Shown: one piece after another, positions 31,615 through 47,349 of the stretch
How positions within the stretch are numbered: position 1 is the stretch's first letter
Layout of the letters: each line of letters begins with the position of its first letter
From: Blastocystis sp. Blastoise
Lineage: Eukaryota > Sar > Bigyra > Opalinata > Blastocystidae
Length of the DNA: 64,000 nucleotides
Assembly: GCA_039096225.1 (NCBI GenBank)
Contig: JBBPEB010000007.1
Location: forward strand, 1,284,501-1,348,500
Direction: 5' to 3'
Made by a program: the position numbers and the translations under genes
Notes under the pieces: model-generated
Database searches by the model: none
What the model saw: the letters and a program-made list of their open reading frames with translations, nothing else
What the model was told of the DNA's origin: nothing

Positions 31615-31917
31615 ATTCTATCTTCTCTTTAATAAATTTAATGATATTAAATGTATTAAAGACAACCCTTTTCTTATATTATAAGAAATAAGAAAAAAAA
31701 TTTGTTCCAAAAGTGTAATCATTGATTTTGAATCGCATAAGTATATAATTTCTATATATAAAAGTGAGTCCACAGTTTTACGCTTAGGAATTCACTAGTT
31801 ATGGAAATAGAGTATAGTTGTCCGTATTAATGATTTTATTCGCGGAAATAATTAAAAGAAGAAAAATGTTTTTTTTTAACATTTTTATAGTTGACTATTC
31901 TGTTTTATTACATAAAT
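31615..31917. promoter_or_regulatory. divergent promoter region
   Basis: About 300 bp between the KH-domain gene (-) and the Rix1-like gene (+). It must contain both promoters. I see no definite element. Confidence 0.4.
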
Positions 31918-33106
31918 ATGAGTATCGACTATTTATCTCAATTAGTAGAAGGACATTTATTTATTCAAAATGCTTCAGGCCAATTTGATGAGATTATGAG
32001 TAACAAAGTTGTTTTTGGTTCCGAGAAAAAAGATAAAGATGATGCTATTCATATTATGAATAAACTGTTTAATCTTATTCAATCAGACGATTCTCAAGAT
32101 GTTTCTTTTTCTCTTGTTGCAATGAACTCTTTTATTCTGAATATACCTTCTTTCATATTGGATGATGTTGCAAGTAAGATAATTGATAATTTCAAGTCTC
32201 ATTTAAAGTCCCAAACACCAGAACGACAACAAATTGGTATTTTTTAAAATTTTATTATTGAATTTATCATATTATATATATATATATATTTGTTTATTAT
32301 TGTAGGTATTCAAATATATGCTAATTTATTTATGCGAATGAATGAGTGTTCAGCTACCGTTCTTCATGAATTATCACCAAAATGTAAAGAATTACTCTAT
32401 GTATTATTAGATAATATGACTCAAACAAAAAATGTATTTATTACTATAGTTATCCTTATATGTTCTTTATTATTACAAATATATAGCCTATTCTTATTGA
32501 GAATAATTTACGTTGTTTGTGCCAATGTGTCTATTTAATTAAGACTGCCATTCGTTCTATTATCGTTAATATTGAACAGAAACTAGTAAGTCACTAGATT
32601 TTATAGCTTATAATGCTTAACAACCTTTATTTATTTATTGTTATTATATATTTATAGTATAATTATTGTGTTAAAAATAAGAATTATATGTTTATTTGTA
32701 TTATAATTGTGGTTTATTTATTATTATTATAATGACTGGATTATTTGAATTTATCATATTATATATATATTAATGAGTATTATATATGTAGTTCCCGTTC
32801 TTGGATCATTATGAAGAAACAATTCGAGAATTAACAGCTACTTGCTTAGCTTATATATATCATGTATATTATAACTTTATTATTTATTTTTTTTATTATT
32901 GACGTTATTTATTTTCTTAATTTTTTATTTATTATTTATTTATTTATTATTCTACAGTGCGATAAAACGAGTGAATATTTCCAGAACTGTTTAAGCCTGA
33001 TCTTAAACACGTTGAATATGACTATATGTCTTTCCTTCGGTAAACCTTATGAACTCTCTCTTCCTACACTTAAACTCGATAATAATGTTCTTGTATATAG
33101 AATATA

Positions 33107-33192
<86 letters not shown>

Positions 33193-35945
33193 CATAATAA
33201 TAATAATAATAATAATAATATTAAGTATAATAATATATATAATAACTAATAGCAACTATCTCTATAAAAAATAATTTATTTTTATTCTGTTGATTCTCTA
33301 TAGACTGGTAAATTGAGTTTATGTGTAATTCAGAATCGTGTTCATTCTCTCTTTCTTCTTCTCTCTACTTATCTATCTACATTCGATTCTCTCTCTATTC
33401 CTCTTTCTCTTCCTGTTCAAGCCATTCTCTCTACTATCTTACCTCTTCTGGATCTCTATATTCCCACGGGAAATAGATCTATAGATATTTCAGAGAATGG
33501 TATTGCTCTCTCTCCATCAGAACAAGCACTGCTTCTACCATCAATTTATAGATATTCTATGAATGTATATTTATATATTTATTTTATATAATATATCATT
33601 ATTATTTATTATTATCATGCTATATTATATAAGTATGATCTATTCATTTATTTTTATTGCTTTATATATATATATATATATAGTTCTTATCGAAGCTCTT
33701 TAGAATGATAGGATCATCCCTTTATGTTTATGGAGCTCAAATAACCACGGTTCTTCCTTCTTTTGTAGATCGTGCTCTTCGTGATAATGATATTTATGTT
33801 GTTATCGATACATTGAAATTTCTTACTACTTTGTATACACTTTGTCCTGCATTTTATCCTTCTCTTTCTTCACGTTATATGGATATATATATCTATTTAC
33901 TCAATAAACATAATCAAAGATATGAAAATACGTCTATTATTATTGAAGATTTAGGTATATATATATATATATTATATATATATTATAGTTGTCTATTTAT
34001 TTTTATATATAGGCAAACGTAAGGCTCAGAATAAGAAGAAGAAGATCCCTATAAATGTCTGTTTAACCAATGAAAATGACTCCAAGTCACGTGTTACATA
34101 TCAAGAACAAGAGGAAAAGATCCAAATCACGTGGGATACACATGATCGCTATCAAGATGCTTTGACATCTCTTCTTGATTTTATGAATGTATGTATATTG
34201 AATTGTTCTATTTATATTACTGTCGAACAACGAGAATCAATTGATATATTCTTATGGAAATATATATATCAATATATATTTACTTCTTATTTCACACAGT
34301 ATCTATTATTTCTATCTCTATTTATCTATATACTATATATAACTGTATATATCTGTATATGTATACTTTATGTTATATATATATATAATATATAGTAAGA
34401 ATATGGGTATTCATGTGGATCCAATATCAACTGTGTATTCTATACTTCGTCTTATTCATTCATCTATATTATCTCCTTATCCTAATGGTTTCTTATCTCC
34501 TCTTCTTTCCTTATCAATGTATATATATTCAACAATAGCTACACTTTCAGAAGATTTACAGGTATTCTAATATTATTCTATATTATTAAACTATTATTTA
34601 CATTTATATATTATTAAACTATTCTATACATTTTATATATTATTAAACTATTCTATACATTTATATATTATTAAACTATTCTATACATTTTATATTATTA
34701 AATTATTCTCTACATTTATTCTATACATTAATTCGATACTATTATCTAATATAATATACTCTATATAGCTTCGTAGCTACAGTACTATGTGTAATGCGTC
34801 TATATCTCTTCTTCTTCATTCTCCTTCTCCTCATATCTGGATCCATAAAGATAGTATATATTTACTATTTCTATTCTATATATATATATATATAGTACCT
34901 ACCAAAGTAGAGTTGATTTCTATGCCTGAAACATGTATATTACTCATTTTTATTCATTTATTTATCTACTTTTCTACTTATATAGATTCTATATCAGAGG
35001 AAAAAACTAGTGAAACTCCTGAAGAAACTTCTATTAAATCAATCGACTCCCACGGGAATATTGCTTCGTTACCTGAACCTATTTTGCCAAAGGATAGTAT
35101 CTTTTTCTCATCTTCATATATAGAAGGTATTAAAAGAGAACGAGACATATTTGTAGAGCAAGACAAGAATCAATCCATTGTTAAACGACTGAAAACAGAA
35201 GAAGTTTCTGATGAACCAATTCATTCTAGTCATATCTCTTCTTCTGCTCCATCTACTGATATCTCAATGGAGGCACAAAGCGAAACTCAACTAGAACAAT
35301 CAGTTCCTAAGAATATCATGAACAATCAATCGTCTTCTTCTGAATTCTTACCATCAAATTTATTCCTTAGTTATAAGAAGCAGGAGCCTCAACCAAATAC
35401 TACGTATATACTATTTATATAAAAAATATATAGATATTTCAATAAATTATTTTTATTTCGTTTCTGATTTCATTTTTTTTGTTTGTTTTTACTAATTCTT
35501 GAGTATTATGATATATAGAACTGTACAAGACAATACGACTATGCCGATAGATCATATTGATACTTCTATTCTTACAAATAGTAACAATATGGATATATCG
35601 ATATCATCTTTAAATGAATCTAAATCGGTCAATGTACAGGGCAACACTTCTCCTATACCTGACAATACTGAGAATACTAGCGTATCTAATTCTACGCCTG
35701 TAGTCAATGAGAAACAAGTTGAAATTAAATTAGTGGAACAAGGTCACGTGACTTCTAGCCAAGATTTCAGCGAAATTGAGAATAATGAAAATCAGCCATC
35801 GTCTTCCGGAACCACCAACTTAAAATTGACAACCAATCTTGAAATTGAAAAACCTCTTGATTATACTGCTGATACTCTTGTTGGAAGCAGTGAATTAGAT
35901 ATGGATATTGAGCTTCCTGATATTGTGGATTATGATATGGAGTAG
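31918..35945 (+). CDS. Rix1/PELP1-like ribosome-assembly protein
   Basis: About 12 exons, starting MSIDYLSQLVEGHLF. The first two thirds form a helical repeat protein. The segment from about 32480 to 33060 (NLRCLCQCVY, IRSIIVNIEQKL, FPFLDHYEE, RELTATCLAYIYH, CLSLILNTLN) follows the pattern of the RIX1 domain, where Cys-containing helices precede a K-L...F-L...C-L array. The last third is disordered and Ser/Glu-rich, with IKRERD and VKRLKTEE as possible nuclear signals. It ends MDIELPDIVDYDME; PELP1/Rix1 proteins also carry an acidic L-P-D-I-V-D tail. In yeast and animals Rix1/PELP1 works with Ipi1/Tex10 and Ipi3 on pre-60S particles in the nucleus. The last intron (about 35414-35518) joins in frame to TVQDNTTMPID. 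The stop is TAG. Confidence 0.5.
33114..33222. repeat. (AAT)n intron filler in the opposite orientation
   Basis: About 35 copies of AAT/TAA on the sense strand of the Rix1-like gene. This is the exception to the T-rich sense orientation seen in most other intron arrays here. Confidence 0.85.
34565..34730. repeat. ~33-bp minisatellite in an intron
   Basis: A unit TATATTATTAAACTATTCTA plus CATTT repeats four to five times in an intron of the Rix1-like gene. Confidence 0.8.
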
Positions 35946-36832
35946 ACAAGCTACTAACTATTTTATAAGCTATTTTTTTTTAAAGAATTTTTTTAAAACC
36001 AATTTTATATATCGTTTTCATTGTAAGTTAGCTATGTTTGGTTCCATGGTCTATTGGTCCTTAGAGTCCAAAGAAATAGACTTCTTTCCAAAATTATTTC
36101 TTTCAGTCACTTATGCCAAATTAACAAGCTTTGTTGTCCATTCACGTTTGGAAAACATGTACCACAACACGTTGGAAAGGACTATTACATATAGGAGTAT
36201 TGAAATCAATACATATTTTTGTATTTATAAAGAAAATAGTGGTTCATATATAGAAAAATAAAGAAAAAAATATTATTTTTGGGTTGAATTGAGTGAGTGG
36301 TGGATAGAGACATGAAGAAAAGTGGGCTTTTTTTTTTTTTTTTTTTGTGGTTTTTTGGTAGAAAAAAGTATTTTTTTCAACAAAAAAAGGTGAATTTGAC
36401 TGGTTTATGTGTTTATCATATTTACTACCAAATAACTCTTATTAAGCACGATATTTGTGCAAACCATTTCGAATTTTAAAGTTAGAAAGCTTATTATGTT
36501 TGTGGCTGTATTTAAACAAAACAAAACGCCGATCTATCTCCATTTTAACTTAATAGTATCGTTTTTATGTAAGCAAACATAAATAATATATAAACTACTA
36601 TATATAGACAAGAATAGAAACAAGAAATCCTTTTCAGAAAAACAAATCTACAAATCATTTTTATTAATTAGGTAAGAATATAGTATATAACATATAGAAC
36701 TATAAATATGCATTATAGGCTTAGATATAATGATATAAAAGAAGAAATATTACAAAAAAAAATATAAAAATATGTCAACATGTTTATGTTCGGTGCAATA
36801 AAATGAATCATTGCTGCTAGGTTATCATGTTC
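35946..36832. other. intergenic, no supported gene
   Basis: About 890 bp between the Rix1-like gene and the hAT gene. A 117-codon frame at 35908-36261 overlaps the Rix1-like 3' end and shows no family features. A T19 run lies near 36330. No terminal inverted repeat for the hAT element was found here by eye. Confidence 0.45.
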
Positions 36833-39263
<2,431 letters not shown>

Positions 39264-40212
39264 TAGAGGATAGAAGGTAGTTTCTGTAATATATAATGAT
39301 ACTAGTATTCAAACGTTTATTCTTTGGCATTTATTTTGTTCTATTTCTAGTAAAATCCTTTAGATCAATTAGTAGAATAATAAAGAAATGTATTGTTGTA
39401 TTTATCCCAGAATAACAAAAAAAACGTGGGAAAATGAATATTTCCCGGGTATTTTAAGCATAAAAATAATAGGTGGATTTTTGGTGGGTTGTATTATTTC
39501 TTTTTGTTTATATATATTTTTTATAGTGACGTGTTTAGTTTTTATTCGCTTAAATTATTATTACTTATAATTTGGTTTGTTGACACATAATAATTTATGA
39601 CACATTAATCAATAAACTCGAATATAAATGACTAAATTTAAATTATTGTTCTATTTAGAACCAATACAATACTGTGTAAAATATCTCAAAAAAGCATGAA
39701 TATAATATAATATTCAGGCAAAATCCAATGAATTCCCAAAATTGGTGGTTTGGAGATTTTTAAGGTTAAAAAAAGGTTTTCTTTTTCCCACCTTTTTTCA
39801 TGCCTCTAGTGGTGGAGAATAAATTCGTTTAAATTATATGTACCAAAAGAATTGAGCCCTAATTCAATGTTTGAAAGGTTATTATTCTGGAAGAAAACAC
39901 AAATTAAATGGGAAGGGTATGGACATTATTGTGTTTGCGATTAATTTTGATAAACGCTACAACTTCTTATTATAATCACGAATATGAAAAAAAGTGGGAA
40001 AAGTTTATGTTTCCCTCAAAGAAACAAAGATTCCGCGGGACTATGGCTATTGAAATTTTCATGAAACGTTTAAGTATTATAAAAAACTTATAATTATCAT
40101 GGGTTTTTAGGGAAAGTGGAAGCAAATAGAATTTTAATTACAAATTCATGACTTGAATACCACTCAAGAAAAAATCAAAAATAATTTGTTTTTGTTTGGA
40201 TTTACTTTCAAA
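39264..40212. promoter_or_regulatory. divergent intergenic region
   Basis: About 950 bp between the hAT gene (-) and the large gene (+). Two 60-codon frames (39388-39570, hydrophobic; 39908-40093, basic) lack any supporting feature. GTGGGAAAATGAATATTTCCCGGG at 39427-39449 contains an inverted GGGAAA/TTTCCC. Confidence 0.4.
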
Positions 40213-41064
40213 ATGAACAATAGAGTCTCTGAAGACTACCCTGACTTAAGTGAAGACACACTTGTTGCGTATGCTTATTTGATTTTGAATAAAACAAAAA
40301 CATCGATCTTATTTGCTATTTACTCTTCTTCTATAGTATCGATTTGACTAAATTGAATCAAGGCCTGATTACTCAAGTAAGTTATACACTATTTCTAGGA
40401 TCTAGATACATTTTTACAGTTTGAAACTCTTCGTGTATTACTTGAAAAGATTAAGAATGATCCGAAAGCTCGAGCTGATCTTTGGGATTATGTGTTCACG
40501 AGTCTGGACTTTTTAAAGACCAAGATTTATGACCCTGAGTCGTATCGTTTTAATCAATTTATTTGTGTATGTTACTATTTTTATTCTATATTTAAATCAT
40601 ATCTTTTATTACAAAAAATAAATATATTACATTTTTTTTATTTATCATTTAAATATTTTTTATTTATTTATCATTTGAATATTTTATTATTATTATTATT
40701 GAATATATATGTAGTTACATTTGGCTGCTCTCGGTGCGATGAGTTCTGTTGAGGATCGTAAAGTCATCCAACAGCTGTTGCATAGTATTTATCGTTGTGC
40801 CGGAAACTGCAAAGATAGCAGTCTAGGTTTTTTCCTATTCTGTGAGTGTATTTTATATGCTCAAGACGATAGCGTAAGTATTCTAAATTTTTTATGTTTT
40901 TATTCTACCTATTTTATATTTGCTATTATGCTATTTGTACTATATTTATAATATTGTCTTTATGCCGATACGTTATATTTTAAACAATAAAATCATAAAT
41001 AATTAAAAAAAAAATACGGAAGATGAATTCATTTCCGGAATGTTAACGTGGCTATTTAATAGAA

Positions 41065-41101
<37 letters not shown>

Positions 41102-44100
41102 TTATTGCATTTCTTTGCTTGAACGCTTTTGCTTATTCGCTATTCTTTCTCTATATATATAATACATTTTCTTTTTGTGTGTTACGTCATAAATAATGAT
41201 TTGCCTTCTGTATACATTCTGTTGGAGACTTTCTAAGTCTGTTAAACGTATACTTTAATAAAGACATTTATGATTGTAAACAAATTATAAAAATGAGAAT
41301 TTTTGATTATGTATATATGGTGTCTAATCTTTAAATAGACTGTTTATATATTGTAATATTCTTGACATTATACATTTTTATATATAAACAATTATATATG
41401 TTAACTATATTTATTGATTTATATATATATAGTTGATATACAGTCAAATTGAGTGTATGATTTTTGATTACTCTCGTAGTCATCGTTTCATGTTTGGAAC
41501 GACTTGCTTTTTCGCTGGTTTAAAGGTTTTTAGAGAAAGTCCACTGAGTATATTGTTTATACTATATATATGTTCATAATATATACAAATCTATTTTATT
41601 CTTTATTATATTATATATACATTTTTATTTTTAAAGATATATATATAATATTTATTAATTTTATATAAAATTCATTAGTTATATATATATTTTTCTAGTT
41701 TTATCACGTCTGTGGCATACAGTTACTGGCTATATATTTATATATATGAGTATATGGTTACAACGTGCTCTTTTGAAGACCACGTTGGCTCAATTCTATA
41801 CTTGTCTTGTTGGCTCCGTTGGCCGATTACCCTCTAGCTGGGAAATGGTTTATCATATTCTAGATACGTATATATATATATATTATTTATAATAAAACCA
41901 TTAACATATTATATTATATAGGTTTCAGAAAAATGAACTAACCAAAGATATAGCCTCTGTTAACTTTATAGCTGGTGATATACCTGATTTATGTATATAT
42001 ATGTTTTTTATATTATTATATTATTATATTATTATATTATTATATTATTATATTATATATAATATACAAATCTATTTTCTATATAGATAAGCCATATAAT
42101 TCATGGTTGGAATATAATCATAGTTGGATTCATTATTTGAGTCCTGTTGATCCTAAAGAAACAATACCTTGCCCTGAGTCGCTGGACACGCTTCTCAAGG
42201 ATACGTATTATCTCCCTCCTCAAGGTGTGCCTGTATTTAAACCTTTTAAGTACTTTGAAGCACATCCTGAATTACCTCTTGCTCAAGAATACTTAAGTAA
42301 CCCTTCTGTATGTATTATTAAACTTATACTCTTATTACTTTATATCTATCATCTATATACTATTCTATTATTACTCTTTATAGGCAATTCTTACCGAAGC
42401 TATGCCAAGTCTTTCGGATAAGGCTGTATATATTATATATATTATATATATTATATTATATTATATTATATTATATTATATTATATTATATTATATTATA
42501 TTATATTATATTATATTATATTATATTATATTATATTATATGACTAACGATAATATATATTATATAGTTTGTAGAACCGATTTCAATTCGTGCTCCAGGT
42601 GCAGTACCTGAAATGGATAATGACGAAGTATATAAAGATGTAATCACCGTTAAAAAGATGTTGGAAGGAACTATTAATTTTACTCATTACGTACCTTCGA
42701 AAAGATTAGAACCAGAAGCATTTGAAGCATTCCAAGAGGAATTAGATAAATCAAGAGGATATAAGAAACTTGTAACTACAAGAGTTGATAATGATGGGTT
42801 ACCATACTATGTTTCTGCTCCTATTCGACCCACTGGTATTGCTTCATCAATGGCTGATTCTTTAAGAACATCATCTCTCTCTGCTTCTGCTCCTAGTGCA
42901 CTTCCTATAAATTCATTAAATAAGTCTGGTGTTGTCAATCCATATGTTCAGACTAATACTGTGAAGAAATGGACTTCATTACTAGATCCTAAAGAATATG
43001 TACCAACGGAACTCGATATAGCATTTGAAAAAGCTGTAAATACCGTTCACGAACCTTTACCTAGTTTTGAAAGCATTAAGCAGAAGAGCAAATTTTATCA
43101 GTCTATGCATAAACAACCAGATACAGTAGAAGGTAGTTCAGGTAGTATTGTACAATCCAAGGGGATTCAATTTACTAATACTCCTTCTGTTGTTCCTACT
43201 GGTACTGGAACTAAACCTCTTAATATACCACTTAAACGTATTCATTATGCTAGAGGTCCTAATGATAGTACGTATATAATTAATGATGATGATGATGAGA
43301 ATAATCCCGATTATTCTGCATTCACGAATAATAATGATAGTACTTCTATACGTCGTCCTGGAATAGAATTTAAAGATCCACTTGCTGCCTATAGAAATGG
43401 AACTCATATTATTGATTATAATTCTCCTCGTTTAACAGAAATTAAACCTGCTGTTGCTCCTGTTACTAGTATAGCTCCTGCTTCTGTAACTACTCCTGTT
43501 GTAGTTCCTGCTTCTGTAACTACTCCTGTTGTAGTTTCTGATGTTACTACTACTCCTGTTGTAGTTCCTGATGTTACTACTACTCCTGTTGTAGTTCCTG
43601 CTTCTGTAACTACTCCTGTTGTAGTTCCTGCTTCTGTAACTACTCCTGTTGTAGTTTCTGATGTTACTACTACTCCTGTTGTAGTTCCTGATGTTACTAC
43701 TACTCCTGTTGTAGTTCCTGATGTTGCGACTTCTGGTGCTGCTTTGTCTGAAGTGAATATCAATGAGAATGTGATTAGTTCTAGTTCAGTGCCTGTCGCA
43801 GGTTCTAGTTTAATTACTCCCTCTGATAATAGTAATTACGTAAAATGGAATGCTAATTCTGATGAAGAAGAGAGCAGTGTTCTTTATGAAGGCAATGCTA
43901 ATTCTGATGAAGAAGAGAGCAGCGTTCTTTATGAAGGCAATGCTAATTCTGATGAAGAAGAGAGCAGCGTTCTTTATGAAGGCAATGCTAATTCTGATGA
44001 AGAAGAGAGTAGTGTTCTTTATGAAGGCAATGCTAATTCTGATGAAGAAGAGAGTAGTGTTCTTTATGAAGGCAATGCTAATTCTGATGAAGAAGAGAGC

Positions 44101-47100
44101 AGCGTTCTTTATGAAGGCAATGCTAATTCTGATGAAGAAGAGAGTAGTGTTCTTTATGAAGGCAATGCTAATTCTGATGAAGAAGAGAGTAGTGTTCTTT
44201 ATGAAGGCAATGCTAATTCTGATGAAGATGTTCATAATAGTGATGATGTCACTGGCTATACTGATAATGTTAACGTTGAATATGTTAATAATACTAGTAA
44301 CGAACAAGTGGCTAATGAACAAGAAGAAGGTGATTACAATGATGAACAAGTAACTAGTGAACAAGAAGAAGAAGAAGAAGAAGAAGAAGAGGTTACTAGT
44401 GAACCAGTTACTAGTGAACAAGAAGAAGAAGAAGAAGTAACTGATGAAAAAGAAGAAGATGCTAATGCTGTTATTGCTCCTATTGATTCTACGTCCCAAG
44501 AAGTTGTTTATCCTCAGGAAACTATTAGCAATTATGAAAATAATGGTGAAAATAGTTCTTTTGTTATTCAAAATGAGGATGAAAACGTAGAACAGATAGG
44601 AGATCAATTTAATACTGATAGCAGTGCTGAAGAAATTGAAGAACCTGATTTTTCTGATGAAAATGATGATTCTAATGTCCCTTCGAATACTAGTTCTCGT
44701 ACTGGATCACCTGTGACGAACACTGATGTTGCCACTGGTGGTATCAATGAAGACCATTCCTACGAGAATAATGATGTTGCCGAAGAACAAGAATGCCAAG
44801 AAGAAGAAGAAGTAGAAGAAGAATGTAATGATGATGATGAAGAAGAAAAAGAAGAAGAAGAAGAATGTAATGAAGAAGAAGAACAAGAAGAATGTAATGA
44901 TGATGAAGAAGAACAAGAAGAACAAGAAGAATGTAATGATGAAGAAGAAGAACAAGAAGAAGAATGTGACCAAGTCCCTGAGGCTGTAAGTATGGATGAG
45001 TCTACTATTACTCAAGACAACCAAGTATATATTTACTTATACATTAATTTTTATTTCATTATATTTAGTATGAAGACATTAGTGTGCAGGATGCTCCTAC
45101 TACTACTATTCCTATTGCTGTTGCTGCTTCGTCTCCTATTTCTAAAGAAATACATGATGACAATGTAGTTCCTAGTAGTACTTCTATTCCTACAAGTTTC
45201 AAACCAACTCCTCTTGTAATTCCTCAACATGAAGATCAATCTGTCATGTCTGTTGATACGACTCCATCCTCTTATTCTCAGGCTACGAATTCCGCTGAAT
45301 ATCCTAATGTTGATGCTGAAACTATCGATTATATTCGTAAATCTACTCCTGGTCTTGTTGTACCTAATACGGATCGAGGTCAAGAAGAACCACCTTTAAG
45401 TCCAGGTCATGTCTCTGTCTCTCCTATTATAAGTAATCCTAATATACTTATAGATACGAAAAAGATATATGAAGAAGGAGACATTGATCAACTTTTTGAT
45501 TTACCCACTTCTATGGATAGTCCTATAGTGAAAGCTCGTGCTACTCCTCTCAGTATGCAACATAGTCTTAGTAGTTCCTCATTGAAGCTTGAAACTCCTT
45601 TGAATACTCCTTCTACTACTCCTATTCATACTCCTTTGAATACTCCTACTCCTACAGAGAAAGATATTCATATTGATAGTAATGATGCTATAGGTCGTGA
45701 TGCTTCTCGTATTACTCCTGTTAATACGACTCCTATTACTCCTATTACTCCTACTACTCCTACTAGTAATACGAGTACAGATACAACTACAACCACATCT
45801 ACTATTCCTACTTCTATTCCTCATCCCTTAAGTATGAATCCAAGTATTCAATCGACTCCTAGTGCTTCTCCTTATCCTGCACTTGCCCCTTTTGTTCGTC
45901 GTCCAAGTAGCAGACCTAGTACACCTAAAACACCTATCATGGGATCTTTTATTGTTGCTAAACCTCATGAAGATTCTGGATCTACTACTCCTATTATTGC
46001 CTTGAATAAGAATACGAGCAACTTAAAACGTATTATTCGTTCTCAAACACCGCTAATTCATTCCTTTACTCCTCAAGATCCGTGTCGAAGCCCTCTAAAT
46101 CTACCTAAGGAAGAAGAAGGAACTGACACTGAATCCTCTGTCATGGATTCCGAAATGAAAATATCTATGGACCCCTCTGCTAATGAAGTAGAATTAAGGC
46201 ATATATTTATATATATTTTTTTAAAAATTATATATATATAAATATATATTATATATATATATTATTTTAAAATTATAATTATATATATATATTATATATA
46301 TATTTTTTAAAATTAATTATTATATATATATACTATATTTACTATTCATTACAATATATTAATATACATTATATTCTATAGATCGTCCAATAATGATACT
46401 TTCTTGCCTCCTAATTCCCCTGGGAATCATGCTACTTCTCTTAATGCCTCTATTACTTCTGGAGTTCCTACACCTACTGCCTATCGTGGTATTCGTCCTA
46501 TGACCCCTAAAACAGGGTATCTTAACCATGTTGGTAGTTCCAATGACTTCGGTAGTCCAAAGAATTCTAGTGGCATGCTTCGTCCATCTACACCTCAATT
46601 GAAGTCTCCTTATAATCTCTATAGTCCTCAATTGAACAATAGTAATAATAGACCTACTACTCCTAGTGGATATCGTATTCCTTCGTCTCCTTCTATTTAT
46701 ACGAATTTGAAGAGATATCCTTCTCCTGCTCCCTCACCTTATATGCGTGCTAGTACACCTAGTTATATCCCCTCTCATATTTATTCTAGTACCAATAGTA
46801 ATGGAAATGGATATAATAGTCCTGCACCCCTTCCTCCTTCAACACCGAATTCCCACGCTTATATGAACCGTGTACCAGGTACTCCTACGTCACGTTATAG
46901 TCCCGCTCCTAACAGTAATGTATTATCACGTTTAACTCAACAAGATAGTAATTCTGTTAGTGTCAGTTCTTCTCCTCTTTTCAGTTATTCCTTTAATTCG
47001 ACTTCATCTCCTATTCTGAAGAATATTATGAATAGCCCTCGTATCGCTCTTACTCAAAGTCCATCTTTAGCCCCTACTCTAAATAATACTGTTATTCATT

Positions 47101-47308
47101 ATTTAGATTCACCTAAACCTCCTTCTATTTTAGATACTATTAACCAACCTGTATATAGAATATTTTATTTTATATTTAGATATATTATTATTATTAAAAT
47201 ATTATTTTTATTATATATAGAAAGAATACGATACAATTCCCGACTTAGATTTACAGAGTGATAAAGAATATCATGATCCTGATGAAGATAACAAGGTATA
47301 TATATATA

Positions 47309-47349
<41 letters not shown>

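Noticed and set aside
35908-36261. 117-codon plus-strand frame after the Rix1-like gene
   Set aside because: It overlaps the end of a supported exon in another frame. Composition and content show no domain, and no splice-linked exon was found.
39388-40093. Two ~60-codon frames upstream of the large gene
   Set aside because: They are short, in AT-rich promoter sequence, without promoter, motif or neighbour support.
43810-44607. Long open frames on the other frames and strand of the acidic-repeat exon
   Set aside because: Shadows of a 45-bp repeat. The NSDEEESSVLYEGNA frame is the one continuous with upstream and downstream coding exons.
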